A DNA stretch of 64,000 nucleotides from Thiohalomonas sp963783235 (GCA_963783235.1 CAWAMN010000002.1:248001-312000), one strand, 5' to 3'; shown: positions 42,192-52,491, numbered from the stretch's first letter. The notes: generated by a model not told the origin, from the letters alone. Translations and numbers: made by a program.

Positions 42192-44472
42192 TCAAAGGCG
42201 CTTTTCTGCCGAGACGGAGAGTTGAACAAGCCGGGCGAGGATCTGCTGGCGGATGGTTTGTATGCGGGAGAGGGCCGTGCCGGCGATGTCGAGCAAGTCG
42301 TGAGGCTCGCTGTTGTCGAGGTCACCACTGACCGCGTGCTTGGCCATGTTATCGTCCCTAGCGGCTACCCCGAAGGGCCACGGGGCTTCTCTGAGGTTGA
42401 CCCGAATGGCCAGCAGTAGGTGACTCACATCTCTCGCGCGCTCATCGATGCGATCCTTCAGGGCGTGATTGCGGGGTGCATTATAGCTAAGCAGCAGTTC
42501 CAGAAGGGTCGCATGCATGTGCAACGAACGAAGTTTTGGCAGGACTTCGTCGGTGCGACGAAGGGCGGTGCGAAACCGATCGATTTCCTCCAGTGTCGGT
42601 GTGGAGGCACTGCTACTCAGGCAGGCAAGGCCGAGTGCCAGTCTTTGCGAAGGGGCTTGGGCCGTATCCTGGAGCTTTTTTAGTCTCTTCTCCTCTTCCA
42701 TCTCGAGCTTGCGGCACTCGCGGTGAAGGCTTTCCAGGTCCACCTTCCCTTCAGGCAAGGGGATTTTGGCGCTCACCAGGACTTCCCGCGCATTGGCCTC
42801 GACCAGTTCCCGTTCGATTTGGAGGTAATACTGCAAGGCCGCGCGCGTCCCAACCTGCCCCCCCTTCGAGCGCCGGACTGCGTCTTGGAGCTGCTGTTTC
42901 AGTGTCTCTGCTCCCGCCTCGGGAAAGGGCTGATTGAGAGGTACAGGCGACAGGTGGAGGTCGAACAAGTAGTTGCGGAGCAGGCGTTCGGCCCTGGTCG
43001 GTTCGACCACGCCGGGTGAGAGCCGATCGGGGGTTATCGGCACAAGCAGCAAACTACGGTAGTAAAAATAGCTGGCCCTCCGGCTCAGGCGTTCAAAGCC
43101 GGATAAAAGTTGGCGCGCGGACCGATCATCTGCGTAAAGGGCCTGTTGCGGATTCTTCTCAATCCGCTCGATACGCTTGAGGTCTGTGGGACGGGATTCA
43201 TCCGCTCCGGCTATTCCACCTTTCAGCGTTTTACGTATCTCGGCCTGAAACTCCTCGGCCCTCTCGCGGGCCAGGGAGAGTGCCGCGACCGGCAAGCGTT
43301 CGGCCAGCTCTCCTTTCTCGTTCCATTTGCGTTCCTCTTCCTCCGCAGCGGCCTTGAATGCCATCTCCAGAAGATGCTGCATGGCGAGGGTTCCGCGGAA
43401 CGCCTCGCTGCCGCTCAGCTGCGCCTGAACACGATCCAGGCGAAACTGCAACAGCTTGAGGGGGCCCGCAGCCACAGCGCTCACTATTTTCAGGAGGCCC
43501 CGGTGGAGACAGCGGGAGAGCGACAGAAGCTTCCGTCCGACACGGCCCGATAGTGCACGAGCCCCCGGCTGCTTCTCCAGATTTTTCAGAAACCCCTCCA
43601 GCTCATCCTTTCCGAAGACCGCCTCTCGAAGGCGCTGGTGGCTGGCGTGAACGAACTGCGTGCGCCGGGCCGCCTGTTTCCGACCCAGGTAGCCCAGTTC
43701 TCGACCAAGTAATCCCGCGAATTGCCGGACACTCATACCGCTTATCAGGGTCAGTCCCAGTTGGAGTGTCGGTCGCCTGGCCGGCACTTCCGGCAAGGCT
43801 CCGAAGTTCAATGTGATCCGGGCACCGCTGTCCACGGCAATATGGCGCGGCACAGGAGCCCCGACCTGTTTACAGATTTCCTTCAGGAGTTCATTGAGCC
43901 GAGGCTGTTGATCCGGCTCCAGGAGTATTTTCGAGGCAGTACGGGGATGCACGGGTAGTAACGGTTTGACGAGCAAGGCAATTAGTCCGGCACCGAGCAG
44001 TGACGGCAACAGGTGAAACAGCAGCGCTGCCACGCCAAACGTCCCGTAGAAGTCCAGGTTGAAAATCAGATGGTAGAGCAGCGCGACGATCAACCCGGTC
44101 ACGACGATAAAGTGGGCCAGCCACACCATGCCTACCACGATTGCAGCAACGGTTATGTTGAGGCGATAGCGGAACCCGGCCGGTTCCAAAATCGCCCTGT
44201 CCGCCCCTTCCTGATTTTTTTCCGGCGTAGGGGTTCGCGGCCGGGACTCTGAGCTTGGCAATCCCTCCCGCCTCGGCGATAGCCGCCATCAACCGTTGGC
44301 CATCCTCGAGCTTGTGGACCGTCTTGACCACGCGGGGTTTTCCGGAAAACAGGGACTCGATGTCAGCCGTCGACTTGCGAAACAGCAGGGCCAGGCGGGC
44401 CTTGACTTCGTCGAGATCCCTACCCTCACTGATCTGACCATCGAAGAGTACTCTGTAGCTTTCTGCCTCCAT
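42192..44472 (-). pseudogene. M48-like membrane protein with degenerate active site, frameshifted at an A7 run
   Basis: The N-terminal domain begins at ATG 44472 (ESYRVLFDGQISEGRDLDEV, IESLFSGKPRVVKTVHKLED). The frame is lost at an A7 run (T7 at 44215-44221). The following frame carries the rest: two helices (ITVAAIVVGMVWLAHFIVV, FGVAALLFHLLPSLLGAGLI), then LNELLKEICKQVGAPVPRHI and LQLGLTLISGMSVRQFAGLL. Removing one A joins both into about 760 residues. The M48 zinc motif HExxH is replaced by RELGY, so it should not be a peptidase. The C-terminal 450 residues are helical and charged. TTG 44261 could start the second part alone. Confidence 0.75.
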
Positions 44473-44613
44473 GGCCCACTCTTTTTTTGACTGCCGACTA
44501 ACTGAGTAACATATGCCACCTGCTCTCCGGCTACGTGCAACTGGTTCACACTTTTTTCGGAACTTGGAGGATAAAGCGGGCTGACAATTAGACTTAGTCC
44601 CGGTCTGGCGCCG

Positions 44614-45165
44614 TCAATCTGCTCGGGTTCCTGCGTTGTAGGTGATGCCAAATTCCGCCACCGCAGCTTCAAAGTCACCTTCGGCACCGATCCGTTGCCA
44701 AAACTCGCGAAAATTCTCTTCGGCACTCTCGAGTTGGACATGCATCTTGTTGGGCTTATCGCCCAGGAAGTGGTCAATGTTGGCAGTGACAGTGTCGATA
44801 TAGTCGTGGGCAAGGTCGAGGGCCTGGTCCTGTAATTCGTCGGGGAGGTAGAGATAGATGCCGTGGGCGTAAGCGGACATCATCAGCCCCGGTTCGAGCC
44901 GCCTGGCATAACTTTCGGCGACGGCGCGACGGTCTCGTTGCAGATGGACATAAAAGACGTTACTCGGGTAGCGCTTTTCAAGCCGCCCCAGGAACCAGGA
45001 CAAGCGATTATCGGATTCGATGTGCCAAGGTGGATAGTCGAGACGCTCCGGTCCCACACGGTCGATCCGGGTTTCGTGGCCGCAGCTGAAGTTGGTGATA
45101 TGCCGGCAGGCCCGCTCGAACGTCGTCGAACCGCAGCGTCCGGTGCTGAGCACAAAAACGTTCAC
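44614..45165 (-). CDS. Sulfotransferase-family protein
   Basis: 183 residues from GTG 45165, which overlaps the upstream TGA as GTGA and follows GAGGAG. The 5-prime-phosphosulfate loop is VFVLSTGRCGSTTFERA at the N-terminus. FYVHLQRDRRAVAESYARR supplies the second (3-prime-phosphate) site, as in PAPS-dependent sulfotransferases. It is shorter than most members of the family. It is the last gene of a three-gene coupled set with a GT2-like protein and a TPP enzyme, suggesting sulfation of a sugar or small product. Confidence 0.8.
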   Translation of the reverse strand: MNVFVLSTGRCGSTTFERACRHITNFSCGHETRIDRVGPERLDYPPWHIESDNRLSWFLGRLEKRYPSNVFYVHLQRDRRAVAESYARRLEPGLMMSAYAHGIYLYLPDELQDQALDLAHDYIDTVTANIDHFLGDKPNKMHVQLESAEENFREFWQRIGAEGDFEAAVAEFGITYNAGTRAD

Positions 45166-47036
45166 GTGGCCAACTCCTCGATGTACTGCTCGGGGGCGTG
45201 GCCAAGCCGGCGCAGGAGCGATTTCCAGGCGGCCCGATCGGCACGGTAGCAAGCGATGGCGTTTTTAATGGCCTCCAGCCGCCTGTTGCGATGATCGCCC
45301 GGTCCAATCAGGGCATGGCCGCGGGATCCCGCGCCGAAATTGAGTTCAATGTTGTCAAAGAAGCGCTCAAAACGCTCCCGTGCGATGATCATATCGCGCC
45401 GATTTCTCCACCAGAGCTCCGGCGCGTTGAATCGGGTCCGTGCTTCGGACAGTCCCTTTTGAATCGCCCGGCGCTTCTCCGCATAGAACCGTTGCATGCG
45501 CTCCTCGACGGCTTCGACCACGTCCGATATCTGCCGCTGTGACAGGGGCGTTCCAGGGTAGCCGAGCGCAATCAGCTCACGAACGGCAAACAGCATGACG
45601 TCCCCGAAGAACTGTCGTTCGAATTCACCGGAGAGATCGACACGGCCCTGTCGTCGGTCAACCCCGGAGCGGAATTCGAACTGCTCATCGACGGTGCGGG
45701 TGTGCAGAAGGGGCAGGTTCACGGCGACGAATTTTTCACCGAGCTCGGCCTGGATAAGGCGTCCAAGGGTTGGGCCCGCCATGCGCAGCTTGAGGTCGGC
45801 GAAAGGAATAAAATACTTGAGCGCCTCTGCACGAAGAACGTAGTTGCCGGTATAAACGGTTCGTGCGGGCGAAGCCGTCGCCACGGCATCGGAGTAGCTG
45901 TAGTGGGTCGGGCGCGTCAGGTGTTCGCCCTCGAAAAAACGATCCAGTTTTTCGGCAAAGGCTTCGAAACACGCACCGAAGTCATGAACCCCCTCGAGGT
46001 CACAGCGGTAGGCATACGCATCCTGCCCTTGCTCGAACCCGAACAGACCGGCCATATCGTGGTAGGCGGCATCACCGCCGGTATTCACATCACCATGGCA
46101 GCCACAGGGCCGATCGGGCTCCACCGTCGTCATGCGTTGCAGGAAGGCAATAATGTCGACGAGGAAATTGCCGGCCATTACCGCGGGTGAGACCGGCGGG
46201 TCGCCGACGACCTTGCCTGTCGCAACCTGAACGTTTCTTTCTGTGAACAGGCGGTCGAGGGAGTAGAAGTAGTTGAGGGCGGGGATATCCTCGGTCCTTT
46301 CCTGATGGGTGATCCGCACCTTGAATTGTTCATCGCTATCGACGAAGAGGAAAAGGGCATTGTCCAACCCGTCGAGGCCGCTCGAAAACAGATAGGCCAG
46401 ATTGCGCGTCACGGAGGCCCCTTTGTGTTGCATACCGGTTCGGCGCGGATCCCCCAGGATCCGAACCAGCTGCGCCTGCTCCTCCGTCGAGAGTGAATTC
46501 AGGATTTCGAGCTGCTCGTCCCCGCCGAAATAGATGCCGCCGAGTCCCTTCCGAGCGAACGCCTGTACGATTTCGCGATTACGGCGAACGACGGATACGT
46601 CCTCGGAGTCGTCGGCCACAACGACTGCGACCTTTTTGAATCGCCCGTCGAAACCTCCGTAGCCGAACATACGGCACTGGGCCAAGAGGCTGTCGAGAAT
46701 GTTTTGCAGGTGCTGGGGCCTATCAGCGACCGGAATGATGATGAAAAAACGATGCCGCCGGTCTACCCCTCGCCGCTGTATGAGCCCCTCCAGCTCGCAA
46801 AAGGCCTGGTGGAAGTTATCCAGCGTTTCGGGGTCGGGGCCGACCGACCACATCGCCTTTTCGATGAGGGCAAGGCTCTTTTGATACAACCCGATGAGCG
46901 CTTCGGCATCTTGTCGGCCCTCCTTCTTTCCACAGAGTTCCTCAAGCCGTCCTGCGATGTTCCGGATGGCCGGTTCGTTGGCGAAGCGATCGTGTAATGC
47001 GCGAAGCGCACGGGGGGTGTGCATGACGGTATTCAA
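45162..47036 (-). CDS. Large glycosyltransferase-A-like protein
   Basis: 624 residues. TTG 47036 overlaps the upstream TGA; ATG 47024 is an alternative. After about 95 helical residues comes a GT-A type start: HRFFIIIPVADRPQHLQNIL and KKVAVVVADDSED. A DSDEQ acidic motif (LFLFVDSDEQFKV) sits where GT2 enzymes have their DXD. Further motifs: GHCG-like CGCHGDVNTGGDAAYHDM, TGNYVLRAEALKYFIPFADLK and LPLLHTRTVDEQFEF. The final 200 residues are helical. It looks like a nucleotide-sugar transferase but lacks a close family match I know. Middle gene of the coupled trio. Confidence 0.65.
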   Translation of the reverse strand: MNTVMHTPRALRALHDRFANEPAIRNIAGRLEELCGKKEGRQDAEALIGLYQKSLALIEKAMWSVGPDPETLDNFHQAFCELEGLIQRRGVDRRHRFFIIIPVADRPQHLQNILDSLLAQCRMFGYGGFDGRFKKVAVVVADDSEDVSVVRRNREIVQAFARKGLGGIYFGGDEQLEILNSLSTEEQAQLVRILGDPRRTGMQHKGASVTRNLAYLFSSGLDGLDNALFLFVDSDEQFKVRITHQERTEDIPALNYFYSLDRLFTERNVQVATGKVVGDPPVSPAVMAGNFLVDIIAFLQRMTTVEPDRPCGCHGDVNTGGDAAYHDMAGLFGFEQGQDAYAYRCDLEGVHDFGACFEAFAEKLDRFFEGEHLTRPTHYSYSDAVATASPARTVYTGNYVLRAEALKYFIPFADLKLRMAGPTLGRLIQAELGEKFVAVNLPLLHTRTVDEQFEFRSGVDRRQGRVDLSGEFERQFFGDVMLFAVRELIALGYPGTPLSQRQISDVVEAVEERMQRFYAEKRRAIQKGLSEARTRFNAPELWWRNRRDMIIARERFERFFDNIELNFGAGSRGHALIGPGDHRNRRLEAIKNAIACYRADRAAWKSLLRRLGHAPEQYIEELAT

Positions 47037-48688
47037 CGCCTCGAACTGTAGGCGGGGAAGGCGTCCCGATCGATGGCGATTTCGATGAGATTAACCCCGT
47101 GGTCGAAATCAAGGCCATCGAAGGCTTCATCAATATCACCTTCGCGGGCGATTCGGTGATAGGCGACACCGAAAGAGGCCGCCAGTTGCGAATAGTCGGG
47201 GTTGGTGAAATCGCAGTCGATGAAGCGGTCTTCGTACCGCTGGTGCTGATTCTTCCGGATCAGCCCCAGGGTGCCGTTATTGAACATGATTACCGTCAGG
47301 GGGATACGGTAGTTGACTGCCGTCATCAACTCCATACAGCACATCTGAAAACCCCCGTCGCCGAGTATCGCGAACGTCCGTCGCGGCGATGCGAACCGCG
47401 CACCAATGGCAGCCGGGATGGCGTGGCCCAGCGATGAAATCCCTGAATTCGGGTGATAGCGGGTGGCGCTGGAGGCGTCCAGAAGATTCTGGGCAAAGAT
47501 GATGTTGTCATCGAAGATCTGGTTGTGGTCGGTGAAACGCTCATTGAAGCGGCGAAAGAACTGCTCCACCAGCGTAAAGTTATCACCGAATATCGCGAAC
47601 GCCGGATTCCGTTCGGTCGCATTCTGACGCGGGCGTGGTGCCGGTAATCCCGGTCGGGTACGGCCCCGCAGCCGTGTCAGGATCCCCTCCATGGACTCCC
47701 CGATATCCCCGACGACGGCGACTTCGGCGCGAAATACCTTCTCGATCTGTTCCGGGTCGCGGTCGATCTGGACGATTTTCCGATTGCCCAGCAGTTGCCG
47801 GTCCCAGAGGTAGCTGGTGCGCTCATTGAAGCTGGCACCGAGGACCAGCAGCAGATCGGCCTGCTCGACGACATACTCGTAGACCCGGCCGTTGGAGGTG
47901 ACCCCGAGAGTGCCGAGCGACCGTGGGGAACACTCATCGATGATGCCCTTGCCCTTGAGGGTGGTCGCCACCGGGACGTCGAGCGCTTCGCTGAGCTGGG
48001 CCACGGCTTCATGCGCGACGGCCTGTATGCAGCCGTAACCGGCCACTATCACCGGATTGCGGGCAGCCAGCAGGAGCTGAACCACATCGTTGAGCAGCGG
48101 GTCGTCACGGCGACGCGGCGAGCCGTGCCTCGTCGTCCTGATGGTCTCCAGCAGTTCGGGGTCGATACTCTCCTGCTGTAGGTTGAAGGGAAAGCTGAGC
48201 AGGACCGGTCCCGGACAGTCGGAAAGCAGAGCGTTGCTCGCCTGGTTGAGGACACTGGGCAGGTAGTCGGTGCGCTCCACCAAACGGTGGTATCGGGTGA
48301 TGCCGCGGAAAAGCGTTCCCTGATCGATCGCCCCGCCCTCGCCGGAACTCTCCTGGAGCCCCCCCTTTCCGAAGACCTCGGTGGACGACTCACCGGTGAT
48401 GATGAGAACCGGCTGGCGGTCGGCGTAGGCATTCGCGATCCCGGTCACCAGATTGGTGGCGCCCGGACCTGCGGTGGTGATACAGGCGCCGATGCCGCCG
48501 GAAGCGCGAGCGTAGCCACCGGCCATGAAGGCGGCACCCTGCTCGTGTTTGGCGAGGACACTCCTTATCGAGGAGTCATAGAGACGGTCATAGACCGGCA
48601 GAATATGGGCACCCGGCATGCCGAAGACGTATTCGATGCCGAGCCGTTCCATGTAACGTACGATGAATTCGCTGACCTGAACCTTCAT
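47033..48688 (-). CDS. Thiamine-pyrophosphate enzyme, acetolactate-synthase-like
   Basis: 551 residues from ATG 48688 (MKVQVSEFIVRYMERLG). Three TPP-enzyme domains: N-terminal with the catalytic Glu (LAKHEQGAAFMAGGYARA) and TTAGPGATNLVTGIANAY, a central domain (NPVIVAGYGC, LKGKGIIDECSPRSLGTLG), and the C-terminal TPP/Mg site GDGGFQMCCMEL with FNNGTLGLIRK. It belongs to the large group of acetolactate-synthase-like enzymes. No regulatory (ilvN-like) subunit and no ilvC are adjacent. The neighbours are a glycosyltransferase-like protein and a sulfotransferase, so biosynthesis of an unusual keto-compound or sugar is likelier than branched-chain amino acid synthesis. Confidence 0.88.
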   Translation of the reverse strand: MKVQVSEFIVRYMERLGIEYVFGMPGAHILPVYDRLYDSSIRSVLAKHEQGAAFMAGGYARASGGIGACITTAGPGATNLVTGIANAYADRQPVLIITGESSTEVFGKGGLQESSGEGGAIDQGTLFRGITRYHRLVERTDYLPSVLNQASNALLSDCPGPVLLSFPFNLQQESIDPELLETIRTTRHGSPRRRDDPLLNDVVQLLLAARNPVIVAGYGCIQAVAHEAVAQLSEALDVPVATTLKGKGIIDECSPRSLGTLGVTSNGRVYEYVVEQADLLLVLGASFNERTSYLWDRQLLGNRKIVQIDRDPEQIEKVFRAEVAVVGDIGESMEGILTRLRGRTRPGLPAPRPRQNATERNPAFAIFGDNFTLVEQFFRRFNERFTDHNQIFDDNIIFAQNLLDASSATRYHPNSGISSLGHAIPAAIGARFASPRRTFAILGDGGFQMCCMELMTAVNYRIPLTVIMFNNGTLGLIRKNQHQRYEDRFIDCDFTNPDYSQLAASFGVAYHRIAREGDIDEAFDGLDFDHGVNLIEIAIDRDAFPAYSSRR

Positions 48689-48948
48689 GAAAAAGAGATG
48701 TTCGTGGGTACCGGAGAAAAAGACAGGTAAGGCCCCGTTGGGACTTTTGGTCCCTTTTTGCCATCGCGCGCCCATAACTACAAGCAAAAAAGCGATCGCA
48801 TCGAACGCACCGGCACAGCGTGCCCACCCCCTCACCTCCTCGGGTCGCCTATTCAGCGGCGGTTTCAAGCCGCCCTTCTTGAGCTCGGAACGGCCCTTCG
48901 GAACGCTCTTCGGCCGACAGCGTGCCTATCTGCTCCGACCCTGCCCCA

Positions 48949-51285
48949 TCAGGCTTCCGCCGGCGTAACCTCGCACACAGCCGCACGAAGGGCGTTGGAG
49001 CCGCTGATGGGGTCGATTCTCTCGCCGGAGATCAGCGCGTTGTAGCTGCCGTTATCCTTGCCGCCAACGGCAAAAGGCGGCAAACCCAGGGCGGGACACG
49101 CTTCCCACCAGCCGTATTGGGCACAAACGGTATCGGGACGGAGTCCGCGATCGAGGCGGGCCCTGGCCTTCATCGACCCCAGCGGCGTGCGCACTCGCAC
49201 CCACTGCCCTTCGACGATCCCTCGCTGCGCCGCCGTATCCGGATGCAATTGCACCAGCGGATCCGGCATGCGCCGGCGCAGCGCCGGCAGCGCTCGGTGC
49301 TGGCTGTGGCAGAACTGGGGCCACTTGGCCGTGGTCAGCTTGAGCGAGAAGCCTTCATTTCGCCCCTCGATTCCCGCACCGAACCGCGGTATCGGCCCGT
49401 GCCCGGCCGCCAGCAGCGGCTCGGAAAACACCTCGATGAGCCCGCTCGGGGTGGAAAAGCCCTCCTGCCGATACTTTCGATATCGGGTCGTCCCCGCGGC
49501 CGAAAGCCCCTGGGGGTGACTCCGCAGCGTAGCGGCATCGATGCCGCTTGGTGCCAGCACGTGCTCCAGCGCCGCCTCCGGGTCACCGCCGAAGAAGCGT
49601 TTGGAAAGCCCCAGATGGTCGGCCAGCGCGAAAACGATGTCGGTATCGCTGCGCGCATCGCCGCGCGGCGGAATTGTCGCCCGGCGCAGCTGCAGCCAGG
49701 CTTCGCCGCGTTCGCCGATTTGGAACCCGGCAGCCAGGCCGGTGCGCTCCCAGGGCGATGCGGCAGGGAGCAGGAAGTCGGCGTAGGCCGCGGTGGGGTT
49801 CGGAAACAGGTCGACATGGACGAACAGTTCGAGCTGCTCGAGCATCGCCTGGACGCCCGAAGTGACCGGTTTGGTGAGCAGGAAATTGCTGCCGAAGTTA
49901 ACCAGCCCTCGCACCGGGTAGGGCTTTTCCTCGAGCACGGCACGCGTCAGGTCGCGGGTGGTGATCCAGCCTTTCCCCGGGGGGCCCAGCGGGCGCTCGG
50001 AACGGCCCAGGGTCTTGCCTGCCTGCTCCGGCTCCAGCAGATCGGCGCCCGCGATGTCGTTCAGCACCGGACGGGCGAAGTCGACATTGCCGCCTTGGGC
50101 GTCGACCGATCCGGTCAAGGCGTAGAGCAGGCCAATGGCCCTCCCGATCTGCGTCGCCTCACTCTGCTGACAGACACCGGTCCAGTGGTAATAGGCGAGC
50201 GGCCGTGACTCGTAAAGAAGACGGGCGACCCCCTCCATCTGCCTGGGCGCAATGCCGGTCTCGGCGGCGACCCGTTCGGGCGTCCAGGCGCGACACTCCT
50301 GGGCGAAGAGTTCGAAGGCCGGCCGGCAGGGGATTACCCCCGAGCGGGTCGGCACGGAGATCGTTCCGAATAGCGCCATTTGATGCGGGGATTCATCGCA
50401 GCGCAGGGTCTCGGGATCATAGACCAAGGGCTTTTGCCGGCCTTCGTCCCAGACGATCGGCCGCTCACCGTCCCCACCGACCCGCAGATCGGCTTCTCTG
50501 AGCAGGTGTCCATCCGGCCGGACCAGAAACGGGCCGTTGCTCCAGTCGCGAATGAAATCGTGATCGAACCAGCCGCGCTCGATGAGCATACCCGCCAGAC
50601 CGAGTGCGAGCCCCCCGTCGCTGCCCGGTCGCGGTTGCAGGTGCTGATCCGCCTTGGCGGCGAGTCCGACCCGCCGGGGGTCCACCACGACCAGGCGGGC
50701 GCCCCGGCGCTGCGCTTGCAGCACCGCATCGGCGTAAACCGGCCAGGTGACCGCCGGGTTGAACCCCCACAGGAGGATGGTTCCGGCATGCTCGAAGTCC
50801 GGCACACCGATGCTGGAGCCAAAGGTGTAAGCCGGGGCGTGGTCCTTGTGCCAGTTGCAATTTTCGGTCGCGAACATGACGTTCGGCGAGCCAAATGCAT
50901 GGGCGAGGCGATGAATCCATCCGAAGGCATCGGCAATGGCGGTACCGCTCGGGGTCGTTACGCCGAAGGCCACCGCCTCGGCGCCGTGCCGGCCCGAGAT
51001 GGCCTGCATCCGTTCGGCGATCTCCATCAACGCCTCATCCCAGGAGACCGGTTGCCACCCCGGGTCCGCCGCTGTCTTGGGACGGGTCCGCCGCAGTGGA
51101 CGCAGCAGCCGGTTGGGACTGTAGACCAGCTCCGGCGCCGCCCTCCCCTTGATACACAGGGTTCCGCCCGAGGGGTGCTCCGGATCCGGCTGCACGGCGG
51201 TCAATACGCCATCTGTAACCGTCGAGATGCACCCGCAGCGCGATATGCAAAGCGGACAATATCCGTAAAGCCGTTCGGTGTTCAT
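48949..51285 (-). CDS. Stand-alone molybdopterin oxidoreductase
   Basis: 778 residues from ATG 51285, behind CGAGGGAG. It begins directly with the 4Fe-4S motif (YGYCPLCISRCGC, later TLCIKG) and has no Tat signal, so it should be cytoplasmic. Other motifs: PVSWDEALMEIAERM, the molybdenum-ligand region FATENCNWHKDHAPAY (a Cys is the likely ligand), RLVVVDPRRVGLAAKADQHL, YHWTGVCQQSEATQIGRAIGLLYALTG and a C-terminal molydopterin-binding barrel (VQLHPDTAAQRGIVEGQWVRV). No electron-transfer or membrane subunit gene is next to it. The substrate cannot be told; formate-, polysulfide- or arsenite-type reactions are all in the superfamily. Confidence 0.9.
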   Translation of the reverse strand: MNTERLYGYCPLCISRCGCISTVTDGVLTAVQPDPEHPSGGTLCIKGRAAPELVYSPNRLLRPLRRTRPKTAADPGWQPVSWDEALMEIAERMQAISGRHGAEAVAFGVTTPSGTAIADAFGWIHRLAHAFGSPNVMFATENCNWHKDHAPAYTFGSSIGVPDFEHAGTILLWGFNPAVTWPVYADAVLQAQRRGARLVVVDPRRVGLAAKADQHLQPRPGSDGGLALGLAGMLIERGWFDHDFIRDWSNGPFLVRPDGHLLREADLRVGGDGERPIVWDEGRQKPLVYDPETLRCDESPHQMALFGTISVPTRSGVIPCRPAFELFAQECRAWTPERVAAETGIAPRQMEGVARLLYESRPLAYYHWTGVCQQSEATQIGRAIGLLYALTGSVDAQGGNVDFARPVLNDIAGADLLEPEQAGKTLGRSERPLGPPGKGWITTRDLTRAVLEEKPYPVRGLVNFGSNFLLTKPVTSGVQAMLEQLELFVHVDLFPNPTAAYADFLLPAASPWERTGLAAGFQIGERGEAWLQLRRATIPPRGDARSDTDIVFALADHLGLSKRFFGGDPEAALEHVLAPSGIDAATLRSHPQGLSAAGTTRYRKYRQEGFSTPSGLIEVFSEPLLAAGHGPIPRFGAGIEGRNEGFSLKLTTAKWPQFCHSQHRALPALRRRMPDPLVQLHPDTAAQRGIVEGQWVRVRTPLGSMKARARLDRGLRPDTVCAQYGWWEACPALGLPPFAVGGKDNGSYNALISGERIDPISGSNALRAAVCEVTPAEA

Positions 51286-51711
51286 GAGCGCTCCCTCGAC
51301 GGCTAGATCGCCGATCACCCTACGCGACATCTTACAGGGGCGACCATTACGCACCGGTGGTATTCGGTATGAGGTATCGACCTGTTCGGTTCCAATTGCC
51401 GGGTCTTGAGAGCCCGGATTGCCGCAAAGAAGGGCTGAATATCCGATTCCGATACGGCATCCACCTTTACCCCCTTCTCCCGAGGAGAAGGTCGGGATGA
51501 GGGGGAATGGCACCCTTTCGCAAAACACCTGCTTCCTTGGCGTTACATCGCCGTTATCGATCGCCGGCGGTATTTTTCTCTTGGGGTCCCTCGTCTTGCA
51601 TATTCTGAAGAGACGTCTACTACTAGGTTAGTCATACCGATGGATGATTATTGGGCGCGTTTTCAGCGACCGTGCTCCCACTGCAGTCCTTTTTGTTGAA
51701 GCGATCATGGA
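51286..51711. other. 426-bp gap with a partial MITE-like palindrome
   Basis: At about 51471-51511 the words CTTCTCCCGAGGAGAAGG and GGGATGAGGGGG recall the inner half of family 1 elements, but the terminal repeats are missing. A short plus-strand frame (51419-51631) ends in a hydrophobic helix plus KRRLLLG; I do not consider it supported. Nothing else is seen. Confidence 0.4.
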
Positions 51712-52380
51712 ATGATGGAAAGGTCATTTAGGAAGGAGTTAAATTCCGTAGCCGTCGCTAGCGGCACCGAAAAGGTGCTCTCCGGTGATGAGCTCGGCTA
51801 TCTACGCGCTCTCTTCGCCGCAGGCGAACCACCCAAGAGTAACTTGACCGAAGTAGGGCTGCTCTCTTCAGACGAGACGCTGCTTGACTTGCTCCCGGGA
51901 TTGAGTGGTCTTCAAGTGAGCGCTGAGCAAGGGGATTACCGCTATGTCTTCCCCCTGGAATCGGTGCAGTCTCCAGATTTGCGACTTCGGATCGAATCGC
52001 CGTGGATTTACGATATTCGCGGGGCGACCCGCAGCTGGCGAGCGCCAGTGGAACCGGACGAGATAGAGGTCACGGATCCGGGCGGACTCCTGAAAAGCGC
52101 GCAGGTGGCGAACCTCTCCGCATCCGGACTCTTGCTCACGGCCGATACTGGAACGTCCTCGCTCGAGAAGGCCAGCGACATTCATTTGTTGCTCAAGGTC
52201 CCGGACCGACCCGCTCCGATGAACGTAAAGGGCCGTGTCGTGCGCACTTCGGTCGACAAAGTCCGGGGCCAACACTGGTTGGCGATCCAGTTTGTCGCAC
52301 CGTCCCGGGAACTGGAAGAGGCGATTTGCTCCTACCTGCTTCGCGCCCACTGCGCGCAGTCCAAGAGATCGATACCCTGA
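51712..52380 (+). CDS. PilZ-like domain protein
   Basis: 222 residues. The N-terminal half (LSGDELGYLRALFAAGEPPK, GLQVSAEQGDYRYVFPLES) resembles a YcgR-like N-terminal domain. The C-terminal half has the PilZ layout: SWRAPVEPDEIEV, VANLSASGLLLTAD (the D/N-x-S-xx-G element), VKGRVVRTSVDKVRGQHWLAIQFV. The RxxxR part of the c-di-GMP motif is incomplete (RGATRSWRAPV), so binding is uncertain. It is the only PilZ candidate in the window, which also encodes one diguanylate cyclase. Confidence 0.7.
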   Translation: MMERSFRKELNSVAVASGTEKVLSGDELGYLRALFAAGEPPKSNLTEVGLLSSDETLLDLLPGLSGLQVSAEQGDYRYVFPLESVQSPDLRLRIESPWIYDIRGATRSWRAPVEPDEIEVTDPGGLLKSAQVANLSASGLLLTADTGTSSLEKASDIHLLLKVPDRPAPMNVKGRVVRTSVDKVRGQHWLAIQFVAPSRELEEAICSYLLRAHCAQSKRSIP

Positions 52381-52491
52381 GCATTCACCCGGTTTCCGAC
52401 TGACCAGCCCCCTTCTGCGAACTCCCGAACCTCTCCACATCAGACTTCGATAACACGGCCGAGAGTGTCTCCGGACTCCGGGATCACGGTT

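Noticed and set aside
48922..50208. 428-codon plus-strand frame over the molybdopterin oxidoreductase
   Set aside because: Antisense shadow rich in Arg/Gly/Ala with no domain.
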